Notes: generated from the letters alone by a model not told the origin. Shown: positions 8,443 to 17,861, counted from the first letter of the stretch. The stretch: 64,000 bases of DNA from an uncultured Clostridium sp. (GCA_937927335.1 CALBDU010000004.1:62001-126000), one strand, 5' to 3'. Numbers and translations are program-made.

Positions 8443-8601
8443 TAAAATAAGAAAAGTTTTTAACACAAATTTCAGATACACGTCACACAATTATACTGTA
8501 ATGTAGATATAGTAAATTATAATGGATAATCTTGTTAATTGACAAATCTATAGTATAATAATTTTAGAACCGAAATAAGATAACATTAAGGAGACGAACC
8601 G

Positions 8602-10344
8602 ATGGGATATTTAGAAAAATATAAGCTTTGGATGGAATCTGAATATATAGATTCGGCTTCCAAGGATGAATTAAAAGGGTTATCAGACCAGAAGGAAATA
8701 GAGGACAGGTTTTATAAGGACCTGGAATTTGGTACCGGAGGCCTTAGAGGAATCATTGCAGCTGGTGACAACAGAATGAATAAATATACTGTAGGAAAGT
8801 CTACTCAGGGACTGGCAGATTATCTTAACAGTAAGTATAAGGATAATATATCTGTTTGTATAGCCCATGACTCAAGGATAATGTCCAGGGAATTTTCTGA
8901 AATCAGCAGCACCGTTCTTTGCGCCAATGGAATTAAGGTTTATTTATATGATTCCCTTAGACCTACTCCCATGCTTTCCTTTGCTGTGCGGCAGCTGCAA
9001 TGCAAGGCAGGCATAGTTATAACTGCATCTCATAACCCAAAGCAGTATAACGGTTATAAGGTATATGGGGAAGATGGCGGTCAGGTCACTGATGACAGTG
9101 CTATGTCCATCCTTAGCTTTATCGAAGCCATAGAAGACTTTTCCAGGATTAAATCCATGGATATGGAGTCAGCACTAAACACCGGCTTGCTCAGTATTAT
9201 CGGAGAGGATGTTGATAAGCTGTATTATGAGAAAGTTAAAGCTCTTACAGTGAGAAAAGCTCTTGTGAAGGAGAAGGCCGGGGATTTGAAGGTGATTTAT
9301 ACTCCCGTGCATGGATCGGGAAACATACCTGTAAGGCGTGTATTGAAGGAACTGGGCTATAATAATGTATATGTAGTTGCTGAGCAGGAAATGCCTGACG
9401 GAAATTTTCCTACAGCTCCATATCCCAACCCGGAGGATCCGGCAGTATTTAATAAAGCACGTGAAATGGCGGCGGATATAAAGCCAGATATAATATTTGG
9501 AACTGATCCTGACTGTGACAGGATTGGAGTGGAGGTAAGAACCAGCAATGAAGAGTATCTGCACCTTACGGGAAACCAAATAGGGATTCTTCTTACAGAA
9601 TACCTGTTAAATTCCATGAAGGAGGAAAATAAGCTTCCAAAGGATGGATTTATAGTAAAAACTATTGTGACTACAGGATTGGTTGAAGCAATTGCAAAGG
9701 AATACAGCGTAAAAAATATCGATGTACTTACAGGTTTTAAATATATTGGTGAAAAAATAAAGGAAATTCATGACACTGGTGTTGGAAGTTTCATATTTGG
9801 TTTTGAAGAAAGCTATGGCTATCTTTCAGGAGATTTTGTCAGGGATAAGGATGCTGTAATTGCCGCAGAACTGATATGTGAAATGGCTTTATACTACAAA
9901 AATAAAGGAATGAATTTATATGAAGGTTTGAACCTGATATACAGCAACTACGGCTTTAACAGGGAAAAGCTTATATCAATTGATTTGGCCGGACGGGAAG
10001 GTCAGGAAAAAATAAAAAATTCCCTGCAGTACCTCAGGCACTCAATGAACTGCTGCCTTGGAGGTATGAGAATAGTAAAGAAGCTCGATTATAAGCTTGG
10101 GATAGAAAAGGATCTGGTTGAATTTACAGAAAGAAAAATAGAGCTTCCAAGCTCCAATGTATTGAAGTTTATTATGAAGGACGGCTCCTGGTTTGTTGTG
10201 AGACCATCAGGAACAGAGCCAAAGATGAAAGTTTATTTATCAGTAACAGGCAAGAACTCAAATGACTCACAGGAAAAGCTGGATGTTTTTGAAAAGCTGG
10301 TCATGGACATAATAAACGATTCATGCAGCTGCTATAAAAAGTAA
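8602..10344 (+). CDS. pgcA: Phosphoglucomutase/phosphomannomutase (PgcA-like alpha-D-phosphohexomutase)
   Basis: This 580-residue cytosolic enzyme interconverts hexose 6-phosphate and 1-phosphate and could supply glucose-1-phosphate to the galU product encoded nearby. Domain motifs appear in order: the active-site phosphoserine loop TASHNPKQYNGYKVYG (about residue 140), the metal-binding loop GTDPDCDRIGVE (about 300), the sugar-specificity loop GFEESYGYLSGD (about 405) and the C-terminal phosphate-binding loop RPSGTEPKMKVYLSV (about 535). The length matches the Firmicute PgcA/Pgm subfamily. The ATG follows AAGGAG. A weak promoter, TTGTTA-16-TATAAT, lies at 8532-8559. Confidence 0.92.
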   Translation: MGYLEKYKLWMESEYIDSASKDELKGLSDQKEIEDRFYKDLEFGTGGLRGIIAAGDNRMNKYTVGKSTQGLADYLNSKYKDNISVCIAHDSRIMSREFSEISSTVLCANGIKVYLYDSLRPTPMLSFAVRQLQCKAGIVITASHNPKQYNGYKVYGEDGGQVTDDSAMSILSFIEAIEDFSRIKSMDMESALNTGLLSIIGEDVDKLYYEKVKALTVRKALVKEKAGDLKVIYTPVHGSGNIPVRRVLKELGYNNVYVVAEQEMPDGNFPTAPYPNPEDPAVFNKAREMAADIKPDIIFGTDPDCDRIGVEVRTSNEEYLHLTGNQIGILLTEYLLNSMKEENKLPKDGFIVKTIVTTGLVEAIAKEYSVKNIDVLTGFKYIGEKIKEIHDTGVGSFIFGFEESYGYLSGDFVRDKDAVIAAELICEMALYYKNKGMNLYEGLNLIYSNYGFNREKLISIDLAGREGQEKIKNSLQYLRHSMNCCLGGMRIVKKLDYKLGIEKDLVEFTERKIELPSSNVLKFIMKDGSWFVVRPSGTEPKMKVYLSVTGKNSNDSQEKLDVFEKLVMDIINDSCSCYKK

Positions 10345-10355
10345 ATGTGAACTGT

Positions 10356-10405
10356 AAGTGCCTGGCACCAATGTCAACTGCAGTTGACATTGGCATCAGG
10401 CACTT
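10356..10405. repeat. Long palindromic GTGCCTGGCACC-type element, probable bidirectional terminator
   Basis: AAGTGCCTG at the left edge and CAGGCACTT at the right edge, plus an inner ACCAATGTCAACTG/CAGTTGACATTGG palindrome, make a hairpin of nearly 25 bp with only a small internal mismatch. It lies between convergent genes. A second palindrome with the same GGTGCC, GGCACC and TGTCAA words occurs at 49944-49978, and a fragment at 61164-61174. Confidence 0.75.
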
Positions 10406-10415
10406 GTATTGACAT

Positions 10416-11336
10416 TTATTTAAGCTTTACCTGGTAATCATATATAATTTTGGAGATGCCTGCGATTTTATCTGCTGCATGAGGTATTTCATTGGTCAGC
10501 ACAACTAGAATATAAGGCTTGTCCGTATAGACTATGGCGATATCGTTTGAATAGGACTCATAGCCGCCTATTTTATGAGCCGTAATATTCTGGGGTATGT
10601 CCTTGTCAATGGCATCATGGAATATAGTGTTTTTCATGATAGCTGTGAGCTGTGAATAGTAGGAATTTTTATCCCCATTGGCATAAAGCTCCTTCAGCAG
10701 CAAACCAAAGTCTGCGGCAGTATATATGTTCTGGTGATGGTCAGTGCTGTGGCCGATTTTTTTATCAATGGCCTCTCTCATTTCTTCTTTGCCAATGGTT
10801 CTGATTATCATCTGGGTGGCAATATTGTCAGAGTACTGTATGGAGTAATTCATCAGTGTTCCAAGAGGTATGGGAGTATCAAGGTCCTGTCCTTGAAGTA
10901 TACCTGTGCCGGCTTCATAATCTGATGAGATATATTTTATTTTTTCGTCCAGGCTGATTTTGCCCTGGTTAACCATGTCAAGGAGCACCATGTTCATAGG
11001 AACCTTCACCGTGCTGGCAGCAATAAATTCCTTGGAAGTGTTTATTTCAATAGTATTTCCAGAGGTTAGGTCATAATAGTAAAGACCTACATTTCTATTA
11101 TAGGAGCCTATGTAATTATTCAAGTCCTCCTTAAGGTTTGTAAAAGCAGCAGAATTTCGTTCCTTGGCGGCTTCGTCGATAATTGGGGCACTTGTACTTT
11201 TAAGTGTAACCACAGCCGCACTGCTTGTACTATTTTTTGCATAGATCAGTGAATTGTCAGAAAAATAAACTGCAACAGAGCCAGCTAATATGGAAATTGC
11301 AGAGAATATCAATAATTCCTTATAAAATATTTTCAT
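10416..11336 (-). CDS. Secreted/anchored serine hydrolase, class A beta-lactamase-like
   Basis: The 306-residue protein starts with a hydrophobic signal-anchor (about residues 7-24) and a Ser/Thr-rich linker, followed by a penicillin-recognising serine hydrolase domain. SxxK is present as Ser108-Thr-Val-Lys111 in AASTVKVP. The SDN motif is at 169-171 (YSDNIATQMI), and the third motif is KIG in HKIGGYESYSNDIAIV instead of KTG. Enzymes of this type are either beta-lactamases or D,D-peptidase/amidase relatives acting on the wall. I could not place the deacylating Glu of true class A beta-lactamases, so resistance should not be assumed. The ATG follows GAGGT. Confidence 0.8.
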   Translation of the reverse strand: MKIFYKELLIFSAISILAGSVAVYFSDNSLIYAKNSTSSAAVVTLKSTSAPIIDEAAKERNSAAFTNLKEDLNNYIGSYNRNVGLYYYDLTSGNTIEINTSKEFIAASTVKVPMNMVLLDMVNQGKISLDEKIKYISSDYEAGTGILQGQDLDTPIPLGTLMNYSIQYSDNIATQMIIRTIGKEEMREAIDKKIGHSTDHHQNIYTAADFGLLLKELYANGDKNSYYSQLTAIMKNTIFHDAIDKDIPQNITAHKIGGYESYSNDIAIVYTDKPYILVVLTNEIPHAADKIAGISKIIYDYQVKLK

Positions 11337-11360
11337 ATATATTTACCTCGTTTAAATTCA

Positions 11361-11386
11361 TAAAAAATGCAGCAGAAAATGCTGCA
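11361..11386 (-). terminator. Terminator-like hairpin in the 5' leader of the serine hydrolase gene
   Basis: On the minus strand TGCAGCA-TTTTC-TGCTGCA is followed by six T residues, about 25 bases before the start codon. An extended -10 (TGATATAAT; TATAAT at 11402-11397) lies just upstream, so the hairpin would form at the very start of the transcript. It could attenuate the gene or insulate it from read-through. Confidence 0.5.
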
Positions 11387-11564
11387 CCTAATTGTCATTA
11401 TATCAAATAATATGTCGGAAATAAAGTGGAACCTTCTTCAAATTAAGGTTTCAATACTATATAGATGCCGGGTTTATTAAAATTCTAAAGCAATGCCGTT
11501 TATTTCCTTGTTAAAGCGGTGACTATGTAATAAAATATAATGGAATAAAATAATTGAGGTGACT

Positions 11565-12611
11565 ATGGATATTAAATCATATTTTTCGGAAAAGCTTGGC
11601 AAATTGTTATTTTTGAATATAGAAAGCCAGAATATATATCTGCCTGTGAATTCAACCCACATAGTTGATGATATAAAGAATGGCAGAAGCCTTGACAGCA
11701 TACCCTTCACCCATTTTATATACGGTATGTTTTTTGTGCTTGGCGCCGATGAAAGCTTTAAATACCGGGATAGGTATATTAAGTATCTAAAGGAAACGGA
11801 AGGCAGTGTAAAGTATATAAAAGGAAAAATTGCCGAGGAAATAAAAAAGGACAATTTAGAGGAAGGATATATTTTATTAAAGGGCCTGGCTGTAATTGAG
11901 AAAAACGAAGAGGTTTTTGACAACCTTATCAGAGTGCTGGAGACATTAAGAATGAAGGAGCCGGCATTTATGGATGAGGAGCTTATGATGCTGGAAGTTG
12001 CTAAGGAGCTTTCAGGCTACAGCACCCCGTACTTTTACGAGGCGGTTATCAAAAATGAAAAAAAGGATTATACAGGAGCTCTTTATTCATTAAATAAATA
12101 TATAGAATTAAAAGAAACCTGCAGCCAGGAAATAGAGGAATTCAGAAATGCCCTTGAAAGAGATTCCAATTATAAAAGAGGGAGAGAATTAGTTTACGAT
12201 GACCCTGAAAAGGCACTGACACTTTTAATTCCTTTAAAGGAACAGCTGCCTGATGATGCTACGCTTTATTTTTATATAGGAGTATGCTACAGAATTCTTG
12301 GAAATTATGAAAAGTCAATATATTATTTAAATGAAGCCTTAGCCATTGACAGCAGCCTGGTGCAAGTGGTTAATGAGCTAGGAATAAATTATGCGTCCCT
12401 AGGTGATTATGACACTGCAGCCGCCTATATGAGAAAGGCCTTTGAGGCTACAAAGTCCATAGAAATATGCACAAATCTCGTTATGTGCTACTTGAATTCA
12501 GGCAGAATGCAGGAGGCCCTGGATCATCTGGCAATAGCAGAAAAGCTTGACCCTAAGGATGAGATCGTGCTTGAGCTGAAGGATTTGATAAAAAAGGAAA
12601 ATATCAATTGA
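11565..12611 (+). CDS. TPR-repeat protein
   Basis: The 348-residue protein has no signal peptide or membrane segment. Its C-terminal half is built of tetratricopeptide repeats: DATLYFYIGVCYRILGNYEKSIYYLNEAL, then VQVVNELGINYASLGDYDTAAAYMRKA, then ICTNLVMCYLNSGRMQEALDHL. Earlier helices (about residues 90-210) are more divergent. TPR proteins act as scaffolds, and no enzymatic motif is visible. The ATG at 11565, five bases after GAGG, was chosen over an in-frame GTG two codons earlier. It is the first gene of a collinear run ending at 17683 (galU, sugar transferase, SpoIID protein, SLAP-like protein), so a role in envelope assembly is plausible but inferred. Confidence 0.8.
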   Translation: MDIKSYFSEKLGKLLFLNIESQNIYLPVNSTHIVDDIKNGRSLDSIPFTHFIYGMFFVLGADESFKYRDRYIKYLKETEGSVKYIKGKIAEEIKKDNLEEGYILLKGLAVIEKNEEVFDNLIRVLETLRMKEPAFMDEELMMLEVAKELSGYSTPYFYEAVIKNEKKDYTGALYSLNKYIELKETCSQEIEEFRNALERDSNYKRGRELVYDDPEKALTLLIPLKEQLPDDATLYFYIGVCYRILGNYEKSIYYLNEALAIDSSLVQVVNELGINYASLGDYDTAAAYMRKAFEATKSIEICTNLVMCYLNSGRMQEALDHLAIAEKLDPKDEIVLELKDLIKKENIN

Positions 12612-12665
12612 TATATCGTTCCATATATTATTATTGTAAAACATTAGTTGAAGGGAGACTTTATA

Positions 12666-13577
12666 GTGATAGTTAAAAAAGCAATTATACCTGCAGCAGG
12701 TTTAGGAACAAGATTTCTGCCTGCCACAAAAGCGCAGCCAAAGGAAATGCTTCCTATAGTTGACAAGCCAACTATTCAATATATAATCGAAGAGGCTGTA
12801 GCCTCTGGAATTGAAGAAATTCTTATAATAACAGGAAGAAATAAAAGGGCTATTGAAGACCATTTTGATAAATCTGTAGAGCTGGAAAAGGAGCTGGAGG
12901 AGCATCACAAGGATGAACTCCTTAAAATGGTGAGGGAAATATCGAATATGGCGGATATATACTATATTAGGCAAAAAGAGCCAAAGGGCCTGGGACACGC
13001 AATTCACTGCGCCAGAACCTTTGTAGGCAACGATCCCTTTGCTGTAATGCTGGGGGATGATGTGGTGGACAGCAGGGTGCCATGTCTTAGGCAGCTTATA
13101 GACTGCTATTCCCAGTATAAAACCACAATTCTGGGTGTTCAGCAGGTGCCAAGAGCGGATGTCAGCAAATATGGCGTTGTAAATGGAATGATGATAGAGG
13201 ATAATGTATACAAAGTTAAGGATTTGGTGGAGAAACCGAAGCTGGAGGAAGCTCCTTCCGATATTGCAATACTTGGGAGATACATTATAACTCCTGCCAT
13301 TTTTGATATTCTTGGAAAAACAAATCCAGGCAAGGGTGGAGAAATACAGCTTACAGACGCCCTGAAAACCCTTATGCAATCCGAAGCCATGTATGCCTAT
13401 ACCTTTGAGGGAAGAAGATATGATGTTGGGGATAAGCTTGGCTTCCTTCAGGCTACAGTTGAATTTGCACTAAAAAGGGAGGAACTTAAAAGACCCTTTA
13501 TGGAGTATCTCTTAAGCTTAAACGATAAGAAGATTTTTAAGGATGTTATGCAGGAAGTAGCCCTGGGCAAAAAATAA
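12666..13577 (+). CDS. galU: UTP-glucose-1-phosphate uridylyltransferase
   Basis: The 303-residue enzyme makes UDP-glucose from UTP and glucose-1-phosphate for wall polysaccharide, teichoic acid and glycolipid synthesis. It carries the nucleotidyltransferase signature AIIPAAGLGTRFLPATKAQPKEMLP, then KPTIQYIIEEAVASGIEEILIITGR, GLGHAIHCARTF, VMLGDDVV and GKGGEIQLTDAL, all typical of GalU. The GTG at 12666, eight bases after AAGGGAG, is preferred to an upstream TTG that would place the Shine-Dalgarno inside the gene. It lies between the TPR gene and the sugar transferase. The phosphohexomutase at 8602 could provide its substrate. Confidence 0.95.
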   Translation: MIVKKAIIPAAGLGTRFLPATKAQPKEMLPIVDKPTIQYIIEEAVASGIEEILIITGRNKRAIEDHFDKSVELEKELEEHHKDELLKMVREISNMADIYYIRQKEPKGLGHAIHCARTFVGNDPFAVMLGDDVVDSRVPCLRQLIDCYSQYKTTILGVQQVPRADVSKYGVVNGMMIEDNVYKVKDLVEKPKLEEAPSDIAILGRYIITPAIFDILGKTNPGKGGEIQLTDALKTLMQSEAMYAYTFEGRRYDVGDKLGFLQATVEFALKREELKRPFMEYLLSLNDKKIFKDVMQEVALGKK

Positions 13578-13604
13578 GACTAATGATAATTTCCGAGGTG
13601 GATT

Positions 13605-14999
13605 ATGAATAAAAACAGTGAGTTTGTTACTCGGTTCTACGAGTTTTTCGTTTATTTTATAGATGTGGTGATAGTGCTTTTCTCCATATATATAACCTTT
13701 ATGGTGAAATTCAACTTCAACCCTCCAAGCTTTAACTATGATTCCTTCGTGCTGACAGCGCCCTGGATCGCAGTAGCCTATCTGCTTTTGATGTTTGTAT
13801 TTGGTTTAAGCGAAATATTGAAGCAGTCACTAGGAGAGACCATATATTCAGTGTCCCTTACAATTATTGCGCTGATGTTTATAACGGCTTTTATAACATT
13901 TTTCCTAAGGGGTTTTTCATACCCCAGAACCGTTTTAATACTTAGCACAATAGTGCAGTTTGTACTGCTTTCTCTTTGGAGATACGGGGTCTGGAAAATA
14001 AAAAGGAGGAGCCATGGAATAAAAAACTCTCTGGTTATCGGCAACGAATATGCAGAGAATATAACTAGAAAAATATTGCTTAAGCAGCGGGAGCTATATA
14101 AAATCAAGTTTGTATGCAGAAGCGGCAGCCAAAATATACACAAATACCTGGACCAGGTGGATGTAGTGTTTTTATGCAATGATGTGGACTTAAATGTTAA
14201 AAAGGATGTTGTGGACAGGTGCCTTACCGACAGGAAAAGCATATATATAATACCGGACATTTATGAAATAGCACTGCTGGGATCACGGCTGAACAAGGCC
14301 GATGATATTCCCATGCTGAAGCTGAAAAAACTTGGTTTGACCTTTGAGCAAAGGTTGCTTAAAAGATTTATGGATATTGTAATATCTATTATAGGAATAA
14401 TTTTAGCCTCACCGATTATGATCATAATGGCAGTGCTTATCAAGGCATATGACGGCGGCAATATATTATACAAGCAGGAAAGGGTAACCATAAACGAGAA
14501 AAAGTTTAATGTATATAAATTCAGAACTATGGTTATGAATGCTGAAAAGCTGTCAGGCCCTGTACTGGCTGGAGAGGATGATCCAAGAATAACAAAGATT
14601 GGAAGGTTTATGCGATCCACAAGAATCGACGAGCTTCCACAGCTTTTCAATATTTTAAACGGCGATATGAGCCTTGTTGGACCAAGGCCTGAAAGACCAT
14701 TTTTTGTTGAACAGTTTAAAAATGAAATACCGGATTTCAAGTACAGGACCATAGTAAAAGCAGGTCTTACAGGACTTGCTCAGGTTTGGGGAAAATATAC
14801 CACTACCCCTGAGGACAAGGTTAGGTATGATATTATGTATATCAAAAACTATTCCATAGCTTTGGACCTGAAGCTTATCCTTCAGACCATAAAAATTATG
14901 TTTATGAAGGAAAGCTCCGCCGGTATATCTAATGAAGAATTGCCATTGGAACAACTTGCCAACAGTTTATCTGAGGAAATTACTGTCGATAAGGAGTGA
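13605..14999 (+). CDS. Polyprenyl-phosphate sugar-1-phosphate transferase (WbaP/EpsL type)
   Basis: The 464-residue membrane protein initiates a lipid-linked glycan by transferring a sugar-1-phosphate from a nucleotide sugar to undecaprenyl phosphate. The N-terminus has about four membrane segments (residues 12-125). A central degenerate Rossmann-like CoA-binding domain follows. The catalytic domain begins at KRFMDIVISIIGIILASP (about residue 250) and holds YKQERVT, FNVYKFRTM, DPRITKIGRFMRSTRIDELPQ and GDMSLVGPRPERP, the signature of bacterial sugar transferases. The substrate sugar is unknown. The gene follows galU by 27 bases, with a GAGGTGG site before the ATG. It may prime the polymer built by the 55-64 kb cluster. 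Confidence 0.92.
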   Translation: MNKNSEFVTRFYEFFVYFIDVVIVLFSIYITFMVKFNFNPPSFNYDSFVLTAPWIAVAYLLLMFVFGLSEILKQSLGETIYSVSLTIIALMFITAFITFFLRGFSYPRTVLILSTIVQFVLLSLWRYGVWKIKRRSHGIKNSLVIGNEYAENITRKILLKQRELYKIKFVCRSGSQNIHKYLDQVDVVFLCNDVDLNVKKDVVDRCLTDRKSIYIIPDIYEIALLGSRLNKADDIPMLKLKKLGLTFEQRLLKRFMDIVISIIGIILASPIMIIMAVLIKAYDGGNILYKQERVTINEKKFNVYKFRTMVMNAEKLSGPVLAGEDDPRITKIGRFMRSTRIDELPQLFNILNGDMSLVGPRPERPFFVEQFKNEIPDFKYRTIVKAGLTGLAQVWGKYTTTPEDKVRYDIMYIKNYSIALDLKLILQTIKIMFMKESSAGISNEELPLEQLANSLSEEITVDKE

Positions 15000-15044
15000 A
15001 ATATGGTATAATTACATATACCAACATATAAGGGGGGATTATCC

Positions 15045-16850
15045 TTGTTTAGGAGATTCAGATTTAAACTGTTAAGTATGGCGGTATGTGTATTTATATT
15101 GTCATCAAATATTATTGTTGGACAAGCTGCAACAACATCAATTCAGGATAACTATGGAAAAAAAATTGCCATTGGACTTACCAGCTTAAATAATATAAGT
15201 TCTTTGGATTTTACATTAACGGAAAATTACTATATAAAAGAAAATAACATGGTGCTGAATAAAGGTCAAAAATATAAAATAACATTGGAAAATTCCGTGT
15301 TTAAGCTGTATCAGGATGGCGGTACTGTGCCTATTGCATCCTTGGACAATGTAACTATATGTCCAAATAAGGAGACATCCTTTATCAGCTTCAGAAAAGA
15401 TACCTATATGAGATATTTTTCTGGAATATTAACCTTTAGCAAACTTTCGGACACAACCTTCCTGCCAATAAATAAGCTTGGCATAGAAGATTACATTAAG
15501 GGAGTAGTTCCCTATGAGTCCGGAGAAAGCTATCCAATTGAAGCGTTAAAGGCTCAGGCAGTAGCTGCAAGAACCTATGCAATGGCAAACCTTAGTAGAT
15601 ACTCAGCCTATGACTACGATCTTACGGATGATACTAGATGCCAGGTATATAGGGGCTACAGCAGCAATTTTCCAAACAGTAACCAGGCTGTGGACGCTAC
15701 AAAAGGTCAGATATTGACCTATAACGGAGCACCAATATGTTCATATTTCAGTGCCAGCAATGGAGGATATACTGAAGACAGTGCCAATGTGTGGAGTTCC
15801 TCCCTGCCATATTTCAAGGCAAAGCCAGACAGCTTTGATACAAACTATAATTGGACAAGCACCTTTACAATAGAACAGATAGATCAATCCTTAAAGAAAA
15901 ATACAATAATAACAGCTTCAGATAAATTCAAGGCAATTAATCTGGACACAATTAAAACCTTTGAAAGCGGCAGAATAAGCAATATTGAAATTATATATAC
16001 AGACAGCACAGGAGCTGAAAAAACCACAGCCCTTTCTAAAAATACTGCCAGAACTTTCTTAGCTTTGAAGAGTGCTTTGTATACTGTGGCATTTGATGAA
16101 AAGACAAATACATACACCTTTACAGGGAAAGGCTATGGCCATGGAATTGGAATGAGTCAAACAGGCAGTCAGAACAGGGCTGCAGCCGGCCAGACATATT
16201 TACAGATACTAAAGTTCTATTATGACAATGCGGTAATTAAATATCTGGCATCAGATACAGTGCCAAATGATACTACACCAACTACGCCAACTAAACCAAC
16301 CACACCAACTACCACAACTTCACCAGTATTGCAGACAGGCTGGGTAACTAAGGAAGGCAAGATATATTACATGGATGCCAAGGGAGTGCCTGTTTTAAGC
16401 AGATGGGTGTTGAATAATCAAGGCTGCTGGACATATCTTGGCTCAGATGGTGTTATGGTCACAAACAAATGGCAGCAGGACAGCTCAAAAAGATGGTTTT
16501 ATCTTACATCAGACGGAACTATGGCAGCAAATAAGGCTGTACAGGATTCCAGCAAAAGGTGGTTTTACTTAGGAGCAGACGGCGCTATGGTAACCAGCAA
16601 ATGGGTTTACAACTTAGGAAAGTGGTATTACTATGGAACTGACGGTGCCATGGCAGTTTGCAAGTGGATGCAGGATTCCAGCAAAAGATGGTTCTACCTG
16701 GGGTCGGATGGTGTTATGCTTACAAGCTCCTGGACATTATATAGCGGTGTATGGTATTATTTAAGAGCAGATGGTGCCATGGCTGTGAATACCACAGTTC
16801 AGGGCTATAAAATAAACAGCTGGGGCGGCTCCAACAAACCAGTTACTTAA
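15045..16850 (+). CDS. SpoIID/LytB-domain protein with C-terminal choline-binding-type repeats
   Basis: The 601-residue secreted protein starts at TTG behind AAGGGGGG and has a signal peptide (about residues 1-29). A SpoIID/LytB domain follows, with LGIEDYIKGVVPYESGESYPIEALKAQAVAARTYA (residues ~145-179) and GYGHGIGMSQTGS. SpoIID is a lytic transglycosylase, and the LytB relatives enhance amidases. A Pro/Thr linker (about 405-428) leads to roughly eight aromatic CW_binding_1 repeats of the form W..DSSKRWFYL.SDG.M. This family binds choline or glucan. With the lic genes nearby, choline on a wall polymer is the likely ligand. It is probably a wall-remodelling factor. Confidence 0.88.
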   Translation: MFRRFRFKLLSMAVCVFILSSNIIVGQAATTSIQDNYGKKIAIGLTSLNNISSLDFTLTENYYIKENNMVLNKGQKYKITLENSVFKLYQDGGTVPIASLDNVTICPNKETSFISFRKDTYMRYFSGILTFSKLSDTTFLPINKLGIEDYIKGVVPYESGESYPIEALKAQAVAARTYAMANLSRYSAYDYDLTDDTRCQVYRGYSSNFPNSNQAVDATKGQILTYNGAPICSYFSASNGGYTEDSANVWSSSLPYFKAKPDSFDTNYNWTSTFTIEQIDQSLKKNTIITASDKFKAINLDTIKTFESGRISNIEIIYTDSTGAEKTTALSKNTARTFLALKSALYTVAFDEKTNTYTFTGKGYGHGIGMSQTGSQNRAAAGQTYLQILKFYYDNAVIKYLASDTVPNDTTPTTPTKPTTPTTTTSPVLQTGWVTKEGKIYYMDAKGVPVLSRWVLNNQGCWTYLGSDGVMVTNKWQQDSSKRWFYLTSDGTMAANKAVQDSSKRWFYLGADGAMVTSKWVYNLGKWYYYGTDGAMAVCKWMQDSSKRWFYLGSDGVMLTSSWTLYSGVWYYLRADGAMAVNTTVQGYKINSWGGSNKPVT

Positions 16851-16873
16851 GTCAATAAACAGGAGGCAAAACA

Positions 16874-17683
16874 ATGAGTGAAATTGCAGACATAAAATTA
16901 TACTTAAGAAATGAAACCTCAGTATCAAACTTGAAAAAGATTGTATACCAGGAAGAGCTTAATGATATTAATGATAAATATCCACTGCAGGAAGGAAAGA
17001 TAGATTTTAGAGCTACCTATTTCCTGAAAAATAAGAATCAGCTGGAGGTTGGATTCTTTATTAGGAGTGGCTTGAAGAATGAGCTTTCCATGGAAAAGGT
17101 CCCCCTAACCATCGAGGATATGGATGGTAAAAAATTAGTTACACAAATTTTTAATCTTAAAAGATTTGGTAAAATACCTCCGATGTCAGGAAGACCTGCA
17201 GAGCTTAAGTTCAATTTGCCAAAGGATGTAGTGTATTATAAAGAAAAAGAGTACGTTATAAAAATGGATTCTGAGTTTAAAATGAAGGCCTTCAGCTCTG
17301 TGGAAACTAGTATAGAAAATATACCTGTAAAAATGCCATACGAGCAGGAAAAGGCTTTAAAGGAATTTGAAAACTCCCTGCCAACCTTAAAGGAAAATGG
17401 CTTTGATATAACATTGTATAAATTGTTCTATAACACTAACCGTGCGTTAAACTGCACTGTTTTAATAAGGAATGGAAAGGATGTTGAGGCTAAGCTTCAA
17501 AAGCTTCCTGTAACAGTAATAAATAAAAAAGGCAAGTCGATTGCCAGGGCAGTATTTGAAAATAAGGAAGGCATCATTAAAGTAAGTCCCAAAAAATCCA
17601 GTATACTTACTTTGGAGTTTCCACCAGAGGCCGTGGCACCTGGCATTCATAAATTAGAAGGTTGTATAGTAGAATATAAATAA
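16874..17683 (+). CDS. SLAP-like (accessory Sec / S-layer assembly) domain protein
   Basis: The 269-residue protein has no signal peptide or membrane helix. It consists of two similar beta-rich units, residues about 5-130 and 155-269. Each has a run of the type FRATYFLKNKNQLEVGFFIRSG / NTNRALNCTVLIRNG, then a LP(V/L)T(I/V).(D/N).(D/K)GK core and a proline-containing end. This duplicated layout resembles the SLAP domain pair of S-layer assembly proteins that accompany SecA2 in some Firmicutes; the assignment is from memory of the family and not from a search. Having secA2 and S-layer-like genes within 10 kb fits. The predicted location is cytosolic, as a chaperone-like partner of SecA2 substrates. 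Confidence 0.6.
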   Translation: MSEIADIKLYLRNETSVSNLKKIVYQEELNDINDKYPLQEGKIDFRATYFLKNKNQLEVGFFIRSGLKNELSMEKVPLTIEDMDGKKLVTQIFNLKRFGKIPPMSGRPAELKFNLPKDVVYYKEKEYVIKMDSEFKMKAFSSVETSIENIPVKMPYEQEKALKEFENSLPTLKENGFDITLYKLFYNTNRALNCTVLIRNGKDVEAKLQKLPVTVINKKGKSIARAVFENKEGIIKVSPKKSSILTLEFPPEAVAPGIHKLEGCIVEYK

Positions 17684-17766
17684 AAGTATTTTAATTTTCA
17701 GAGTTTTATGTTATAATAAGACTAATAATATTGTTGTTCAAGTTTTTCTAAAACTATTACTTATAT

Positions 17767-17813
17767 AAAGAAGAGATTAACCACATTTATTTTTGGTTAA
17801 TCTCTTCTTTTTT
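17767..17813. terminator. Strong terminator after the SLAP-like gene
   Basis: A 17-bp perfect stem (AAAGAAGAGATTAACCA with TGGTTAATCTCTTCTTT) encloses a 10-base loop and is followed by TTT. It closes the 11.5-17.7 kb gene run. Confidence 0.88.
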
Positions 17814-17821
17814 CAATAATA

Positions 17822-17856
17822 ATAAAAAAATAAAACCATGGGCTTCCCCATGGTTT
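17822..17856 (-). terminator. Terminator of the amidase gene
   Basis: AAACCATGGG at 17833-17842 pairs perfectly with CCCATGGTTT at 17847-17856 around CTTC. On the minus strand it is followed by a T-rich tract, directly beyond the amidase stop codon. Confidence 0.8.
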
Positions 17857-17861
17857 GTTTT

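Noticed and set aside
10416..11336. Calling the serine hydrolase a beta-lactamase resistance gene
   Set aside because: SxxK and SDN are present, but the third motif is KIG and the deacylation Glu could not be placed. A wall-acting or unknown hydrolase is as likely.
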